Shown: positions 24,435-33,552, numbered from the stretch's first letter. The stretch is DNA of 64,000 nt from Deltaproteobacteria bacterium (GCA_016703535.1 JADJBV010000001.1:434001-498000); one strand, 5' to 3'. Notes: a model not told the origin generated them from the letters alone. Numbers and translations: made by a program.

Positions 24435-24857
24435 ATGGATCGGCCCCTGCGCCTTCGTGGTGGGGTCGAGATCCCCCTCACCGAAATCCAAGTCGAGATG
24501 AGCCGCTCTGGTGGGCCCGGCGGCCAACACGTCAACAAGACCGAAACCCGGGTGACGGTCCGCTTCGACGTGGCTCGCTCCCAATGTTTGTCCGATCGGG
24601 TGCGCCAGAAGTTGCTCGCCAAGTTGGGGAGCCGCCTCACCAAAAACGGCGAGATCTTGGTGAGCGCCGACGATCACCGCTACCGGGCCCGCAACCACAA
24701 CGACGCCTTGGTGCGCCTGGAGACGATCCTGGATCAGGCCCTCTTCGAGGAGAAGCCGCGCCGGGCCACCAAACCCACTCGGGGCTCCAAGGAGCGGCGG
24801 TTGTCGGAGAAGAAGCGGACCGGCGAACGCAAGAAGGCCCGTCGAGACTTCGAGTAG
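24435..24857 (+). CDS. arfB: Peptidyl-tRNA hydrolase ArfB (alternative ribosome rescue)
   Basis: 140 aa. The catalytic GGQ is in SRSGGPGGQHVNKTET, and a basic C-terminal tail (RRATKPTRGSKERR ... RKKARRDFE) matches the part of ArfB/YaeJ that enters the mRNA channel of stalled ribosomes. It releases the peptide from non-stop complexes. The natural promoter or read-through from nuoI is now replaced by sequence of the IS630 element, whose right end lies 9 bases before the ATG, so expression could depend on the IS. Confidence 0.9.
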   Translation: MDRPLRLRGGVEIPLTEIQVEMSRSGGPGGQHVNKTETRVTVRFDVARSQCLSDRVRQKLLAKLGSRLTKNGEILVSADDHRYRARNHNDALVRLETILDQALFEEKPRRATKPTRGSKERRLSEKKRTGERKKARRDFE

Positions 24858-24863
24858 CGGCCC

Positions 24864-25625
24864 TTAGGGCGGCGGGAAGAGCCGACCCGAAAGCCAGAAG
24901 GTTCCGCTGACCACGTTGCCCGGTACGGGCGCTTTGGGGAGCAACTCCGGATCGATGACCACGTCGTAGCAGCCGCCCAAGGTCTCGACGGCCGCCCAGC
25001 AGAAGGTCCGCTCGAAGAGTTCGTTCATCAGCAGCTCGCTGTCTTTTACGCGGCCGGTGAACAAGGCGTAGGCCTCGGGGGCTTCGCTCGTTTTTCCCTC
25101 GTTGGGCAACAGCCCGATCGGGATGAAGGATTGGGCCGCAAAACGCACCGGGCCTTCTTGGCCGGCCTCGAAGGCGTCGTCGTCTTGGTAGAGCTTGACG
25201 TCATGGGCGAAGGCGGCGATCTGACCGATGGCCCGGCGGCCCACGTGACCCTCCCGGGCCCGCTTGAAGTCCGGGCAGTCGAACACCAAGGGATAGGCAC
25301 CTGAGTCCTCTTCGTGGCCGGGGTCGGCCCAGGCGTGGAAGGCCCCGTCCAGGGTGGGCGCCTCTTCTCGGGTGAAGCCAGAGACCGACCCCAGGCGCAC
25401 CCGAGAGGGTCCGCGAAAGTGCGGGGCGATCCCGATCAAGGCCCCGGCCGCGTCCTCTTGGAGCCAAAGTTCGGCGCCCGAGGAAGAGGACCAACGCCGG
25501 TAGCGCCCGTCCTCGGCGGTCAACATCTCGGTGGCGGGGAGGACCCGTTCGGCCAGGGAGACCAGCGCTTCGACGCTGTCGATTCGGCAACCGATCGTCG
25601 AGTAGTGGCTCGGCACTGGATGCAT
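24864..25625 (-). CDS. Conserved-looking hypothetical protein
   Basis: 253 aa, no signal peptide or membrane helix, so cytoplasmic. Composition is balanced, with DGRYRRWSSSSGAELWLQED, VFDCPDFKRARE and VVSGTFWLSGRLF as features; I do not recognise a family. Convergent with arfB (6 bases apart) and divergent from the PEBP lipoprotein gene, with candidate -10 boxes for both directions sharing the TA at 25651-25652. Confidence 0.65.
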   Translation of the reverse strand: MHPVPSHYSTIGCRIDSVEALVSLAERVLPATEMLTAEDGRYRRWSSSSGAELWLQEDAAGALIGIAPHFRGPSRVRLGSVSGFTREEAPTLDGAFHAWADPGHEEDSGAYPLVFDCPDFKRAREGHVGRRAIGQIAAFAHDVKLYQDDDAFEAGQEGPVRFAAQSFIPIGLLPNEGKTSEAPEAYALFTGRVKDSELLMNELFERTFCWAAVETLGGCYDVVIDPELLPKAPVPGNVVSGTFWLSGRLFPPP

Positions 25626-25626
25626 C

Positions 25627-25656
25627 TTGCCCGACGTCCGACCGGCAGCCTAGCGT
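25627..25656 (+). promoter_or_regulatory. Candidate promoter of PEBP lipoprotein gene
   Basis: TTGCCC (25627-25632) and TAGCGT (25651-25656), 18-bp spacer; the -10 ends 7 bases before the ATG at 25664, and there is no Shine-Dalgarno site, which suggests a leaderless transcript. Confidence 0.45.
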
Positions 25657-25663
25657 CCCGCCG

Positions 25664-26383
25664 ATGAAGATCCGGATCTGGGCCCTCGCGACTTTTTTGG
25701 CGGGTGGTTGGGCCTGCGACGACAGCCAGGACACCGACGGGGGCGGGGTGGACTCGGCGGTGATCGACAGCGGCGCAGACAGCGGCCTTGGGGATCAAGG
25801 GATCGTCGACAGCGGCGCCGACGACACCGGCCTGAGTGAAGTCGACGGTGGTGCAGGTGACGCCGAAACCCCGGACGCCTTGCCCGAAGACACCGGGCCC
25901 GCCGACACCGGCGAGGTCGACTCCGGCGTGCCCGAGGTCCTGAGCCTGAACAGCACCGCCTTCGCGATGAGCGGCGTGATCCCGGACCGCCACACCTGCG
26001 GTGGCCCCGACCTCCAGCCCGAGTTGTCCTGGACTGGGATCCCGGCCGGGACCCTGAGCCTGGCGTTGGTGTTGATCGATGACTCGATCAACTTCGTGCA
26101 CTGGATCGCCTACGACCTGCCGCCGACCCTCACCAGCTTGCCCGAGGGCGCCAGCGACAACGGTCAACTCCCGGCCGGGGCGGTCGAGGCCGACGCCTAC
26201 TGCACCCAATATTGCGGGCCGTGCCCGGGCACCATGCACACCTACACCTTCCGCCTCTACGCCTTGGACGTGGCCACCACCAGCTACAACTGGCCCAACG
26301 TCATCCGGGCCACCCACCTGAACGCGGCCTTCGGGGGCAACAGCTTGGGGGAGGCCCGGCTGACCGGGACCTATACCCCGTGA
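25664..26383 (+). CDS. YbhB/YbcL-type PEBP lipoprotein
   Basis: 239 aa. Lipoprotein signal MKIRIWALATFLAGGWAC, then a 60-residue Asp/Gly/Ala/Ser linker. The PEBP (Raf kinase inhibitor-like) domain follows: FAMSGVIPDRHTCGG, PELSWTGIPAG, LVLIDDS, FVHWIAYDLP and YTFRLYALD. PEBP proteins bind anionic ligands in a small pocket; the bacterial role is unclear. The final TGA overlaps the GTG of the YceI gene, so the two are translationally coupled. Confidence 0.85.
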   Translation: MKIRIWALATFLAGGWACDDSQDTDGGGVDSAVIDSGADSGLGDQGIVDSGADDTGLSEVDGGAGDAETPDALPEDTGPADTGEVDSGVPEVLSLNSTAFAMSGVIPDRHTCGGPDLQPELSWTGIPAGTLSLALVLIDDSINFVHWIAYDLPPTLTSLPEGASDNGQLPAGAVEADAYCTQYCGPCPGTMHTYTFRLYALDVATTSYNWPNVIRATHLNAAFGGNSLGEARLTGTYTP

Positions 26384-26907
26384 CCAAAAGCCTCGGGCCC
26401 AAAGAGGCCAGCTGCCGGATCTACACCCAAAAGGAAGGTCTGCTGTCGGCGGTGGCCCACGATCTCGAGCTCGAGTGCCAGAACTTTCGGATCGAACTCG
26501 ACGAGGGGTCCGGCCTGGTAGAGGCCCACTTCGAGGCCCCCAGCCTCAAGGTGGTGACCGCCATGGTGAACGGCCATCCGAGCCCGGTCTTGTCGGCGTC
26601 CGATCGCCAAAAGATCGAGCACAACCTGCAGAAGGACGTGCTTCACACCGATCGCCACCCGAAGATCCACTTTCGCTCCAGCCAGGTGGTGGGGCAGGGC
26701 GATCGTCGCACCATCACCGGCATGTTGGAGCTGCACGGGCGGAGCCGCAGCCTCAGCCTGGTGGCCGAACGGGTGGGCCCCCACTGGCAGACCAAGGTGC
26801 AGCTCCATCAGCCCGACTTCGGGATCGTGCCCTATTCAGCGATGTTCGGTGCCTTGAAGATCAAGCCCGAGGTCTGGGTGGTGCTGAGGGTGTTGGCCCA
26901 GACCTGA
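26380..26907 (+). CDS. YceI-family protein without export signal
   Basis: 175 aa from the GTG at 26380, which overlaps the stop of the previous gene (GTGA). The lipocalin-like YceI fold shows GLLSAVAHDLELEC, SPVLSASDRQKIEHNLQKDV, HPKIHFRSSQVV and GMLELHGRSRSLSL. YceI proteins bind isoprenoids such as polyprenyl chains, usually in the periplasm. No signal peptide is present, so it may be cytoplasmic. An earlier start (26212) is only an open frame over the PEBP gene. Confidence 0.82.
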   Translation: MTKSLGPKEASCRIYTQKEGLLSAVAHDLELECQNFRIELDEGSGLVEAHFEAPSLKVVTAMVNGHPSPVLSASDRQKIEHNLQKDVLHTDRHPKIHFRSSQVVGQGDRRTITGMLELHGRSRSLSLVAERVGPHWQTKVQLHQPDFGIVPYSAMFGALKIKPEVWVVLRVLAQT

Positions 26908-26934
26908 GGTCGCGGGGCCAGCTGCCGCGACGGT

Positions 26935-28029
26935 TCACAAGGCCAAGGCCGACTCGATCTCGGCGAAGGCCTTCTTGCGCCAGTTCACATATTGGCTTTC
27001 ACCCTTGAGCATTCGTTCGGTCTCTTCGAGCACCCGGGGCAGATCGATCAGCGCACACTGGGGATCACTTTTGCTCCCGTAGATCCACTCGGGGGGCAGG
27101 TTGGCCGGCGGGTTCCAGGAGGCCATGGCTCGGGTCACGCCCGACATCAGGCCGGTCACGGCGGCGGCGGCGAGGCGGCTGGCGATCAAGCGATCTTGGG
27201 CGGTGGGGCGCCCGCCTCGGACCACGTGGCCCAACACCGTGACCCGAGTTTCGACCTCTGGTCCGCCCAACTCGGCCTTGAGGCGCGCGTCGACCCGGGC
27301 CTTCAGCTCATCGACCTTGATCCTCACGCCTTCGGCCTTGATCACCAGGACCCGACGAGAGCGACCAGTGCGGGCCCGGACCTTCTTCACCGCCCGGACC
27401 ACGGTGTCGACGATCTCGTCTTCGTTTTTGTCCATCTCCGGAAAAAGCACCGCGTTGGCGGCCGAGGCGATGGCCGAGGTCATCGCCAAGTAGCCGCAGT
27501 CCCGGCCCATGACCTCCACGATGAAGGTGCGATCGTGGGCCGCGGCGGTGTCGCTGATCTTGTCGCAAGCCTCGACGATGGTGTTGATCGCGGTGTCGAC
27601 GCCGATCGCCAAACGCGTCAGGCCCAGGTCGTTGTCGATCGAAGCGGGCAGGCCGATGCCGAGCAGACCGAGGTCGTTCTCTTTTGGATCGGTCAGGTGG
27701 AGCAGACCGGTCAAAGATCCGTTCCCGCCGATCACGATCAACCCTTCGATGCCGTGTTTTTTCAGGTGGGCCCGGGCTTCTTGTCGACGTTCCAAGAGGT
27801 GAAAAGCCTTGGACCGGGCCGAGCCCAAGATGGTCCCGCCCTCTCGCAGGATGAGATCGACGTCTCTGGGGGTCAGGGGGCGGATCGCCCCTTCGAGGAG
27901 TCCGGCGTACCCCTGCTCGACGCCGTAGACCTCTGCCCCAGCTGCGACCCCGAGCAGGGTTGCCGCCCGGATCGCCGCGTTCATCCCTGGGGCATCACCT
28001 CCGCTGGTCAAGATCGCGAAGCGCTTCAT
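26935..28029 (-). CDS. pfkA: 6-phosphofructokinase (PfkA group) with GGNGS site
   Basis: 364 aa. TSGGDAPGMNAAIR is the ATP-binding loop; IVIGGNGSLTG sits where E. coli has GGDGS with the Mg-binding Asp103, here Asn103. PASIDND holds the catalytic base (Asp132, equal to E. coli Asp127), and MGRDCGYLA the sugar-phosphate site. Gly104 is retained as in ATP-dependent enzymes, but the residue equal to E. coli Gly124 is Ala. Phosphorylates fructose 6-phosphate, with ATP or possibly another donor. The promoter TTGCTG-16-TAAGCT ends 6 bases before the ATG. Confidence 0.9.
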   Translation of the reverse strand: MKRFAILTSGGDAPGMNAAIRAATLLGVAAGAEVYGVEQGYAGLLEGAIRPLTPRDVDLILREGGTILGSARSKAFHLLERRQEARAHLKKHGIEGLIVIGGNGSLTGLLHLTDPKENDLGLLGIGLPASIDNDLGLTRLAIGVDTAINTIVEACDKISDTAAAHDRTFIVEVMGRDCGYLAMTSAIASAANAVLFPEMDKNEDEIVDTVVRAVKKVRARTGRSRRVLVIKAEGVRIKVDELKARVDARLKAELGGPEVETRVTVLGHVVRGGRPTAQDRLIASRLAAAAVTGLMSGVTRAMASWNPPANLPPEWIYGSKSDPQCALIDLPRVLEETERMLKGESQYVNWRKKAFAEIESALAL

Positions 28030-28035
28030 CGGGTC

Positions 28036-28063
28036 AGCTTATCCGGAATCCAGCGCGCAGCAA
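28036..28063 (-). promoter_or_regulatory. Candidate promoter of pfkA
   Basis: On the minus strand TTGCTG (28058-28063), 16-bp spacer, TAAGCT (28036-28041), then 6 bases to the ATG. No Shine-Dalgarno site, so probably leaderless. Confidence 0.5.
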
Positions 28064-28171
28064 CCCGCTGCGGCTACACCCGCGGTGGTCGGGCGCCGTT
28101 GTCCGACATGACTCAAAAAGAGGAGCCCCGCTTTCCCGCTCGAACAGCGAAGGATAGGCTCGATCTCCATC

Positions 28172-31100
28172 GTGGTGCGTCCCGGCCCAGGGCAACCGGC
28201 AGCCCTTCCCATGCCCGCCTCGTTGGGCAAATACGAGCTGCTGGAGCGGATCGGCGACGGCGGCATGGCCGAAGTGTTTCGCGCGCGCATGCCTGGCGTC
28301 GCTGGCTTCGAGAAGATCGTCGTCATCAAGCGGATCTTGCCGCACCTGGCCGACAAGCCGCGCATCGTCGAGATGTTCGTGGCCGAGGCCAAGTTGGCCG
28401 CTCAGGTCCAACACAAGAACGTGGTGCAGGTTTTCGAGCTCGCCCAGACCGAACAGGGCGAGTTTTTTATGGTCATGGAGTTGGTCTCCGGGACCGATCT
28501 CCGAAAGGCCCTCCGCGACGCGACCCGGGCCAGCCTGCGATTGCCGCCTTGGTTTTCGGTGCACGTCGCCGCCGAGATCTTGGACGCCTTGTCCTTCGCC
28601 CATCAACTCCGGGACGAACAAGGTCGTTACCGCAACGTCGTCCACCGGGACGTGACGCCTTCCAACATCTTCATCTCTCACTTGGCCGAGGTGAAGTTGG
28701 GAGACTTCGGCATCGCCCACGACGATCTGCGGGAGTCCCAGACCAAGTTCGGTCAGCTCAAAGGCAAGATCGGCTACATGTCGCCGGAGCAGGTGCGCTC
28801 CACGCCGCTCGACGGTCGCAGCGACGTCTTTGCGGTGGGGGTGGTGCTCTGGGAGTGCCTGGCCCAACGCCGGCTCTTCGGGGGCCGGCCGGACTTCGAG
28901 GCGATGACCATGATCTGCAACGGGCAACGCAGCCCGGTCATCCAGCACGTCACCGACGTCCCGCCCGAGCTCGATCTGGTGGTGCATCGAGCGCTGGAGG
29001 CGGATCGGGATCGACGCTACCGAGACGCAAGGGAGTTCCAGCTGGCCCTCCTCGACGTCTTGCCGCAACTGCATCGGGGGATCCGGCCCCATCACTTGCA
29101 GGAGGTGGTGGACGGTCTCCTCGGGCGGCGGGCCTTGGAGTCGGTCTTTGGGCCCATGCCCAAACGGGGTGCGCCCAGCCAACCCGAAGCCCAAGCGGCG
29201 CCGCGCTTCAACGAGCCATCGTCCGGCTTCACCAGCCAATCGAGCGCCTCCAGCAGCCACCACGCTGAACCTCGGCCGCCGCTGCGTCCTCTGCCTCCCT
29301 TGCCGCCGCCCGCCGCCACCGTGTCGGTCGACGTGCCCCTCGACACCGGGCCGGTCGGTTATGAGCCCGAGCCGATCGAACCCTTGCCGGCGCCCCGACC
29401 GGTGGCGGGTTCTTATCCGGGGGCGGCCCTGGGGCAGTCCTCCAGCAGTTACGCCGCCGCCCGTTCCCCGAGTGGCGCCCAAGGCACGATGGCCCGGCCC
29501 CCCAGCCAACCGCCCCGGCCCTTGGCCGACGGATCCTACAGCGGCTCGGGCACCGGCGAGATGACCCGACTCCCGGACCGCCTTGGCGGCCCCCAAACCG
29601 GCAACTCGGCCCGGGTGCCGACCACCGATCTGCTCGAGCCCCCGGGGCGTTTTCCGCCGCTGCCGGCCCCGGGGCCACCGCCGCCCAGTCGCTTGCCACC
29701 GCCGGGACCGTCGCCTTCCGGTCGATATCCACCGATCACCCCGGCAGGCCCGGGCCCCTCACCTTCGGGGCGCTTTCCACCCCTGCCGACGCCGGCGCCC
29801 CTTTCGCCGAACCCCAACTTGGGTTGGGCACCGCCAGGATTTGGTCAGCCCCCGGGGCCGCCGCCGGTGGCGCCCGGGTCGTGGGGACAGGCGCCGGCGC
29901 CGAGTTCGCCGCCCCGGGCACCTTCCTTCGGCAGTTATTCGGTCGCATCGCCGGCCGAGCGGATCCCGATGCCGCCGATCGGCCCGCCGCCTTCACCCAC
30001 CGGCCCGATCACCCTCGATCCCGAGGCCTTGATGGTGTTGGACATGTCCGGGGACCTGCCCGGCCGCCGACCCGAACCCAAACTCGACGTCGATAGCCTG
30101 GACATCGAGGCCTTGGTCAACGAGGCGGTGGAGAGTGTGCAGATCGAAGAGGGGGTCAATGAGATCCCCAAAGACTCTTTGTTGGCGGGCCTGGATGTTC
30201 GCCGCCACTCCAGCCGGATTTCGGATCACGCCCGGCAACGTTGGGCCGCCTACGGGATGATCGGTGAGGCCTACGCCGGGCCCCACCCGTTTTATCTGAC
30301 CGACAACGTCGGCAACCAGCTGGGGCCGGTGAGCTACGACCAGGCCATGCAGTTGGTGCGGGCCGAGGTGAAGGCGCGCCTGGGGGCCGACGCCCGGATC
30401 TCGGTCGACTCCAAAGATTGGATGACCCTCAAGGACTTCGGGACCCTCAGCGCCCAGGAGAACTTGCTGCGGGTCGACGAAGAAGAGGATCTGCCCAAAG
30501 GCACCTTCCAGGGGCTCCTCGAGAAGAAGAGCCTGATCTCGGTGTTGTCCGGCATCGCCCGCTCCAGCTTGAGCGGCCGGTTGATCGTCGCCGAAAAGGG
30601 CTATCGCCACTTCGAATACGCCGAGATCTCGGTCAAGGATGGCCTGCCGGTGAACGTCTACGTCACCGACGACGCGCTGCAGATCCCGGAGTTGATGGTC
30701 GTCAAGGGTGTGGTCCGCAAAGAGGTCATGCCGGACCTGATGAGTGAGTTGATCCGCTCCCGTCGCCCGCTGGTGGAGTTGGTGCGGCAACACTTGGGCG
30801 TCGACGTCCGGGCCTATTTCCCGAGCTTCATGAAGGAGCGCTTCGTCTACGCCTTCGCCCGCACCACCGGGCGCTTCATCTTCGAGGCCGGTGTCCCGCC
30901 GCCGCGAAGGGAGCCCTTGGCCCGTTCGATGTTTGCGGTGATGCCCGACGCGGTCTTTCGTGGCCTGTCCGCCGAGACCCTCCGGGGCTTGGTCGACCGA
31001 CACACCGAGGCGAAGTTGGAGCCCTCCGAACGTTTCGTCGAGGCCTTACGGGCCATGGAGTTGACGCCCCCCCAATACGAGTGGGCGGTGCGCCTGACCA

Positions 31101-31213
31101 AGGGCAAGAAGATCAGCCAGCTGCTTCGGGGCTTCCCAGAGGACGAACGTTTGATCTTGACCATGGCGTTCGTCTTGATCGAGAGCGATCTGCTCCGGCC
31201 CTCCGCCGGCTGA
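28172..31213 (+). CDS. Large Ser/Thr protein kinase with GYF-like and DUF4388-like C-terminal parts
   Basis: 1013 aa from the GTG at 28172 (TAGGCT box at 28155-28160); ATG 28211 is an alternative that still gives the whole kinase. Kinase motifs: LLERIGDGGMAEVFRA, Lys53 in VIKRI, HRDVTPSNIFI, DFGIAHDD and MSPEQVRS. Residues about 330-630 are a Pro/Ser-rich disordered linker. The C-terminal region contains FYLTDNVGNQLGPVSYDQAM (GYF_2-like) and then SLISVLSGIARSSLSGRLIV, a DUF4388/PATAN-like domain found in many delta-proteobacterial regulators. No membrane helix, so cytoplasmic. Divergent from pfkA, which may be a regulatory link but could be chance. Confidence 0.9.
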   Translation: MVRPGPGQPAALPMPASLGKYELLERIGDGGMAEVFRARMPGVAGFEKIVVIKRILPHLADKPRIVEMFVAEAKLAAQVQHKNVVQVFELAQTEQGEFFMVMELVSGTDLRKALRDATRASLRLPPWFSVHVAAEILDALSFAHQLRDEQGRYRNVVHRDVTPSNIFISHLAEVKLGDFGIAHDDLRESQTKFGQLKGKIGYMSPEQVRSTPLDGRSDVFAVGVVLWECLAQRRLFGGRPDFEAMTMICNGQRSPVIQHVTDVPPELDLVVHRALEADRDRRYRDAREFQLALLDVLPQLHRGIRPHHLQEVVDGLLGRRALESVFGPMPKRGAPSQPEAQAAPRFNEPSSGFTSQSSASSSHHAEPRPPLRPLPPLPPPAATVSVDVPLDTGPVGYEPEPIEPLPAPRPVAGSYPGAALGQSSSSYAAARSPSGAQGTMARPPSQPPRPLADGSYSGSGTGEMTRLPDRLGGPQTGNSARVPTTDLLEPPGRFPPLPAPGPPPPSRLPPPGPSPSGRYPPITPAGPGPSPSGRFPPLPTPAPLSPNPNLGWAPPGFGQPPGPPPVAPGSWGQAPAPSSPPRAPSFGSYSVASPAERIPMPPIGPPPSPTGPITLDPEALMVLDMSGDLPGRRPEPKLDVDSLDIEALVNEAVESVQIEEGVNEIPKDSLLAGLDVRRHSSRISDHARQRWAAYGMIGEAYAGPHPFYLTDNVGNQLGPVSYDQAMQLVRAEVKARLGADARISVDSKDWMTLKDFGTLSAQENLLRVDEEEDLPKGTFQGLLEKKSLISVLSGIARSSLSGRLIVAEKGYRHFEYAEISVKDGLPVNVYVTDDALQIPELMVVKGVVRKEVMPDLMSELIRSRRPLVELVRQHLGVDVRAYFPSFMKERFVYAFARTTGRFIFEAGVPPPRREPLARSMFAVMPDAVFRGLSAETLRGLVDRHTEAKLEPSERFVEALRAMELTPPQYEWAVRLTKGKKISQLLRGFPEDERLILTMAFVLIESDLLRPSAG

Positions 31214-31227
31214 GCCGCCCTCGATCC

Positions 31228-32535
31228 ATGCACGAACCGCCCTATCCCCACACCGTCGCTTTGGCCATCTCCCGCATCCGGGCCCGGGAAGGTTCTTTGT
31301 CCGCCTTCATCTCGACCCGCCTCGACGACGCCGAACGAGAGGCGGCCACCCCCCGGTCGGGCCCCTTGGCCGGCTTGCCGTACGCGCTCAAAGATCTCTG
31401 GGACACCGCCGGCATCACCACCACCGCCGCCTCGGCGCGGTTTCGAGATCGGGTGCCCACCGTGTCGGCCCCAGTGCACCAGGTCTTCGAGCAGGCCGGG
31501 GCGGTGCTGGTCGGCAAGACCAACGCCAGCGATCTCGGGCTGGCGATCGAGAGCCAAAGTTACGTTGGTGGCATCACCAAAAATCCACACGATCTGCGGC
31601 GCACCGCGGGCGGCAGCTCGGGGGGCGCGGCGGCGGCCGTCGCCGATCGGATGATCGCCTTCGACTGGGGCAGCGACTTCGGCGGCAGCATCCGCTTGCC
31701 GGCGGCCTACTGCGGGATCTACGGGCTGCGGCTTTCGACCGAAACCTGGCCGATGGAGGGGCACTTCCCGGTGCCACCGGATCCGCTGCGCTACATGAAC
31801 GGGCAAGGACCCCTCACCCGGGATCTGGGCCTGATGCGGCAGTTGTTGTCGGTGACCGCACCCCGGCTGCGCACCGGACGGCCTCGACCATTTTCGCTGG
31901 CGGGCGCCACCCTCTACACACCCACCGGCAAGGCCGCCGGTCGTTGGCCGACCTTCGCCGCCGACGTTCGTCCCGCGCTCTTGAACGCTGGGCTGCGGGT
32001 GCGGGATGACCACGGCCTGTTGCCTCACGGCCAAGCGGGTTTTTTGACCAAAGGTTTCTACACCGTGCACTTTCAGGAGTTCCTGGAGCTCGACGAGTTC
32101 TCTTTGTGGTCGGGCCTGGCCGCGGTGTTGTCGTCGCTTTTGGCCCGGGGCCGTTTCGGAGATCTGCGCTTTCATCCTCGCACCGCCGAGATGTTGTTGA
32201 TGTTGGCGGCGGGCCGGGCCCTGGTGTTCCGCGATCGGGCTCGGACCGTGGCTCGGGCCCAGGCCTACCGGGATCAGGTGTCGGCCTTGTGGGATCGAGG
32301 TGAGCTCATTGTGTTGCCGACCATGGTGCACCCGGCGCCGCGCCACGGACGCTCCATGCTCGAGCCGCGCCTTCCGGATTGTGTGATGCCGGGGAACTTG
32401 GTCGACGCCACCGGCTTGGCCGTGCCCTTCGGACGTTTCCCGGACGGCCTGCCGCGATCGCTGCAGCTGTGGGGCCCGCCGGGGAGCGAGATGATCCTCT
32501 TGGACGTGGCCGAGCGCCTGACCCCTCGGTTATAG
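31228..32535 (+). CDS. Amidase-signature family enzyme
   Basis: 435 aa from the ATG at 31228 (the frame opens upstream within the kinase gene). The Ser-Ser-Lys triad is visible: Lys55 in PYALKDLWDT, Ser131 in TAGGSSGGAAAA, and Ser154 in GSDFGGSIRLP. Cleaves an amide or ester; the substrate cannot be read from sequence. It is not GatA, since no gatB or gatC is adjacent. It follows the kinase by 14 bases, so could be in the same transcript. Confidence 0.88.
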   Translation: MHEPPYPHTVALAISRIRAREGSLSAFISTRLDDAEREAATPRSGPLAGLPYALKDLWDTAGITTTAASARFRDRVPTVSAPVHQVFEQAGAVLVGKTNASDLGLAIESQSYVGGITKNPHDLRRTAGGSSGGAAAAVADRMIAFDWGSDFGGSIRLPAAYCGIYGLRLSTETWPMEGHFPVPPDPLRYMNGQGPLTRDLGLMRQLLSVTAPRLRTGRPRPFSLAGATLYTPTGKAAGRWPTFAADVRPALLNAGLRVRDDHGLLPHGQAGFLTKGFYTVHFQEFLELDEFSLWSGLAAVLSSLLARGRFGDLRFHPRTAEMLLMLAAGRALVFRDRARTVARAQAYRDQVSALWDRGELIVLPTMVHPAPRHGRSMLEPRLPDCVMPGNLVDATGLAVPFGRFPDGLPRSLQLWGPPGSEMILLDVAERLTPRL

Positions 32536-32542
32536 CGAGAGG

Positions 32543-33103
32543 GTGAGCTTCTTCGAGTCGGAGCGCCTCCGCTTTCGGGCCTTGGAGCCCGACGACGCCG
32601 AGCGGATGGCCGAACTCCTCAACGATCCGCGGGTGCGCCGCTTCCTCGATCACCGCGTCTTCCCGCTGACCACCGCCGCCGAACGCACCTTCCTCGAGGG
32701 GCTGGGCGCCGGCACCGGGCCCAAGACCGACGTGATCTTCGGCGTCACCTTGCCCAACGACGACGCCTTGATCGGCGCCAGCGGCCTCCACCACATCCAC
32801 CCCGTGTCCCGGATGGCCGAGTGGGGCCTATTGGTCGAACCCGATCACTGGGGCTACGGCTACGGTCAGGAGATCGGGGTGCGGATGTTGCGCTACGCCT
32901 TCGAGGACCTGAACCTCAACCGGGTCTACCTGCGGGTGAACGTCGGGCACCCGGCTGGGGTGCGGGCCTATGAAGCGGCGGGTTTCATCAAGGAGGGGCT
33001 GCTCCGCCAGACCACCTGGCTCGAGGGGCGCTACCACGACACCTTCGTGATGGCTGCGCTGCGGGACGAGTGGCGGCCACCCACCCGAAAGAAGCGTCGC
33101 TGA
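32543..33103 (+). CDS. GNAT acetyltransferase (RimJ/RimL-like)
   Basis: 186 aa from a GTG. Features: ERLRFRALEPDDAERM at the start, the acetyl-CoA loop in DHWGYGYGQEIGVRM, and LNLNRVYLRVNVGHPAGVRAYEAAGF, typical of the RimJ/RimL group that acetylates protein N-termini or small amines. A TATAGC box (32531-32536) ends 6 bases before the GTG. Starts 7 bases after the amidase stop, so it may be either coupled or separately transcribed. Confidence 0.85.
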   Translation: MSFFESERLRFRALEPDDAERMAELLNDPRVRRFLDHRVFPLTTAAERTFLEGLGAGTGPKTDVIFGVTLPNDDALIGASGLHHIHPVSRMAEWGLLVEPDHWGYGYGQEIGVRMLRYAFEDLNLNRVYLRVNVGHPAGVRAYEAAGFIKEGLLRQTTWLEGRYHDTFVMAALRDEWRPPTRKKRR

Positions 33104-33122
33104 GCAGACGCCGGGGCGAGGC

Positions 33123-33395
33123 CTAAAGGGCGTCGAGCTGCTGGTGGTGGACCCGGGTCAGGACCCCGTTCACCCGAACTATAGGGTTTTCCATGCTACC
33201 GGTGTTGTGGGCGGCATATTCGACGACGACCGCCTGGGTGCCCGGCTCGATGTGGCCCACCCCCGCGTACTTGTCGCCCTCTTTGGCGATCAGGGCCATG
33301 TGGCTGTAGCCCAGCGAGTTCTTGGGGACGTTGGCGGTCAACACGCACCGCTTGTTGAAGCGGACCCGCTGGCCGACGGCGAACTTGGGGACCAT
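33123..33395 (-). CDS. Small hypothetical protein, SH3-like barrel possible
   Basis: 90 aa, beta-rich, with KFAVGQRVRFNKRC at the start and GVGHIEPGTQAVVVEYAAH later, a pattern seen in small SH3-like barrels. No signal. GGAGG lies 13 bases before the ATG, further than usual. Family not recognised. It is convergent with the GNAT gene. Confidence 0.5.
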   Translation of the reverse strand: MVPKFAVGQRVRFNKRCVLTANVPKNSLGYSHMALIAKEGDKYAGVGHIEPGTQAVVVEYAAHNTGSMENPIVRVNGVLTRVHHQQLDAL

Positions 33396-33552
33396 CGGCC
33401 CGCTTCAAACCTCCAATCGGGCAAGAAGGCAAGGGCCGACTGGCCGTCTCGGCCGGAGACGGCACGGGGATGTTTCTCAAGGGTAGCGTCTCGCGGCCGA
33501 ACACAACTCATAGGGCGGGGCGGGGGAAGTTTCGACCTTCTTGGAGTTCCTG

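Noticed and set aside
26992..29268. 758-codon open frame on the plus strand over pfkA and the kinase
   Set aside because: Antisense to pfkA for its first half and out of frame with the kinase for the rest; Arg/Gly/Pro-rich with no domain.
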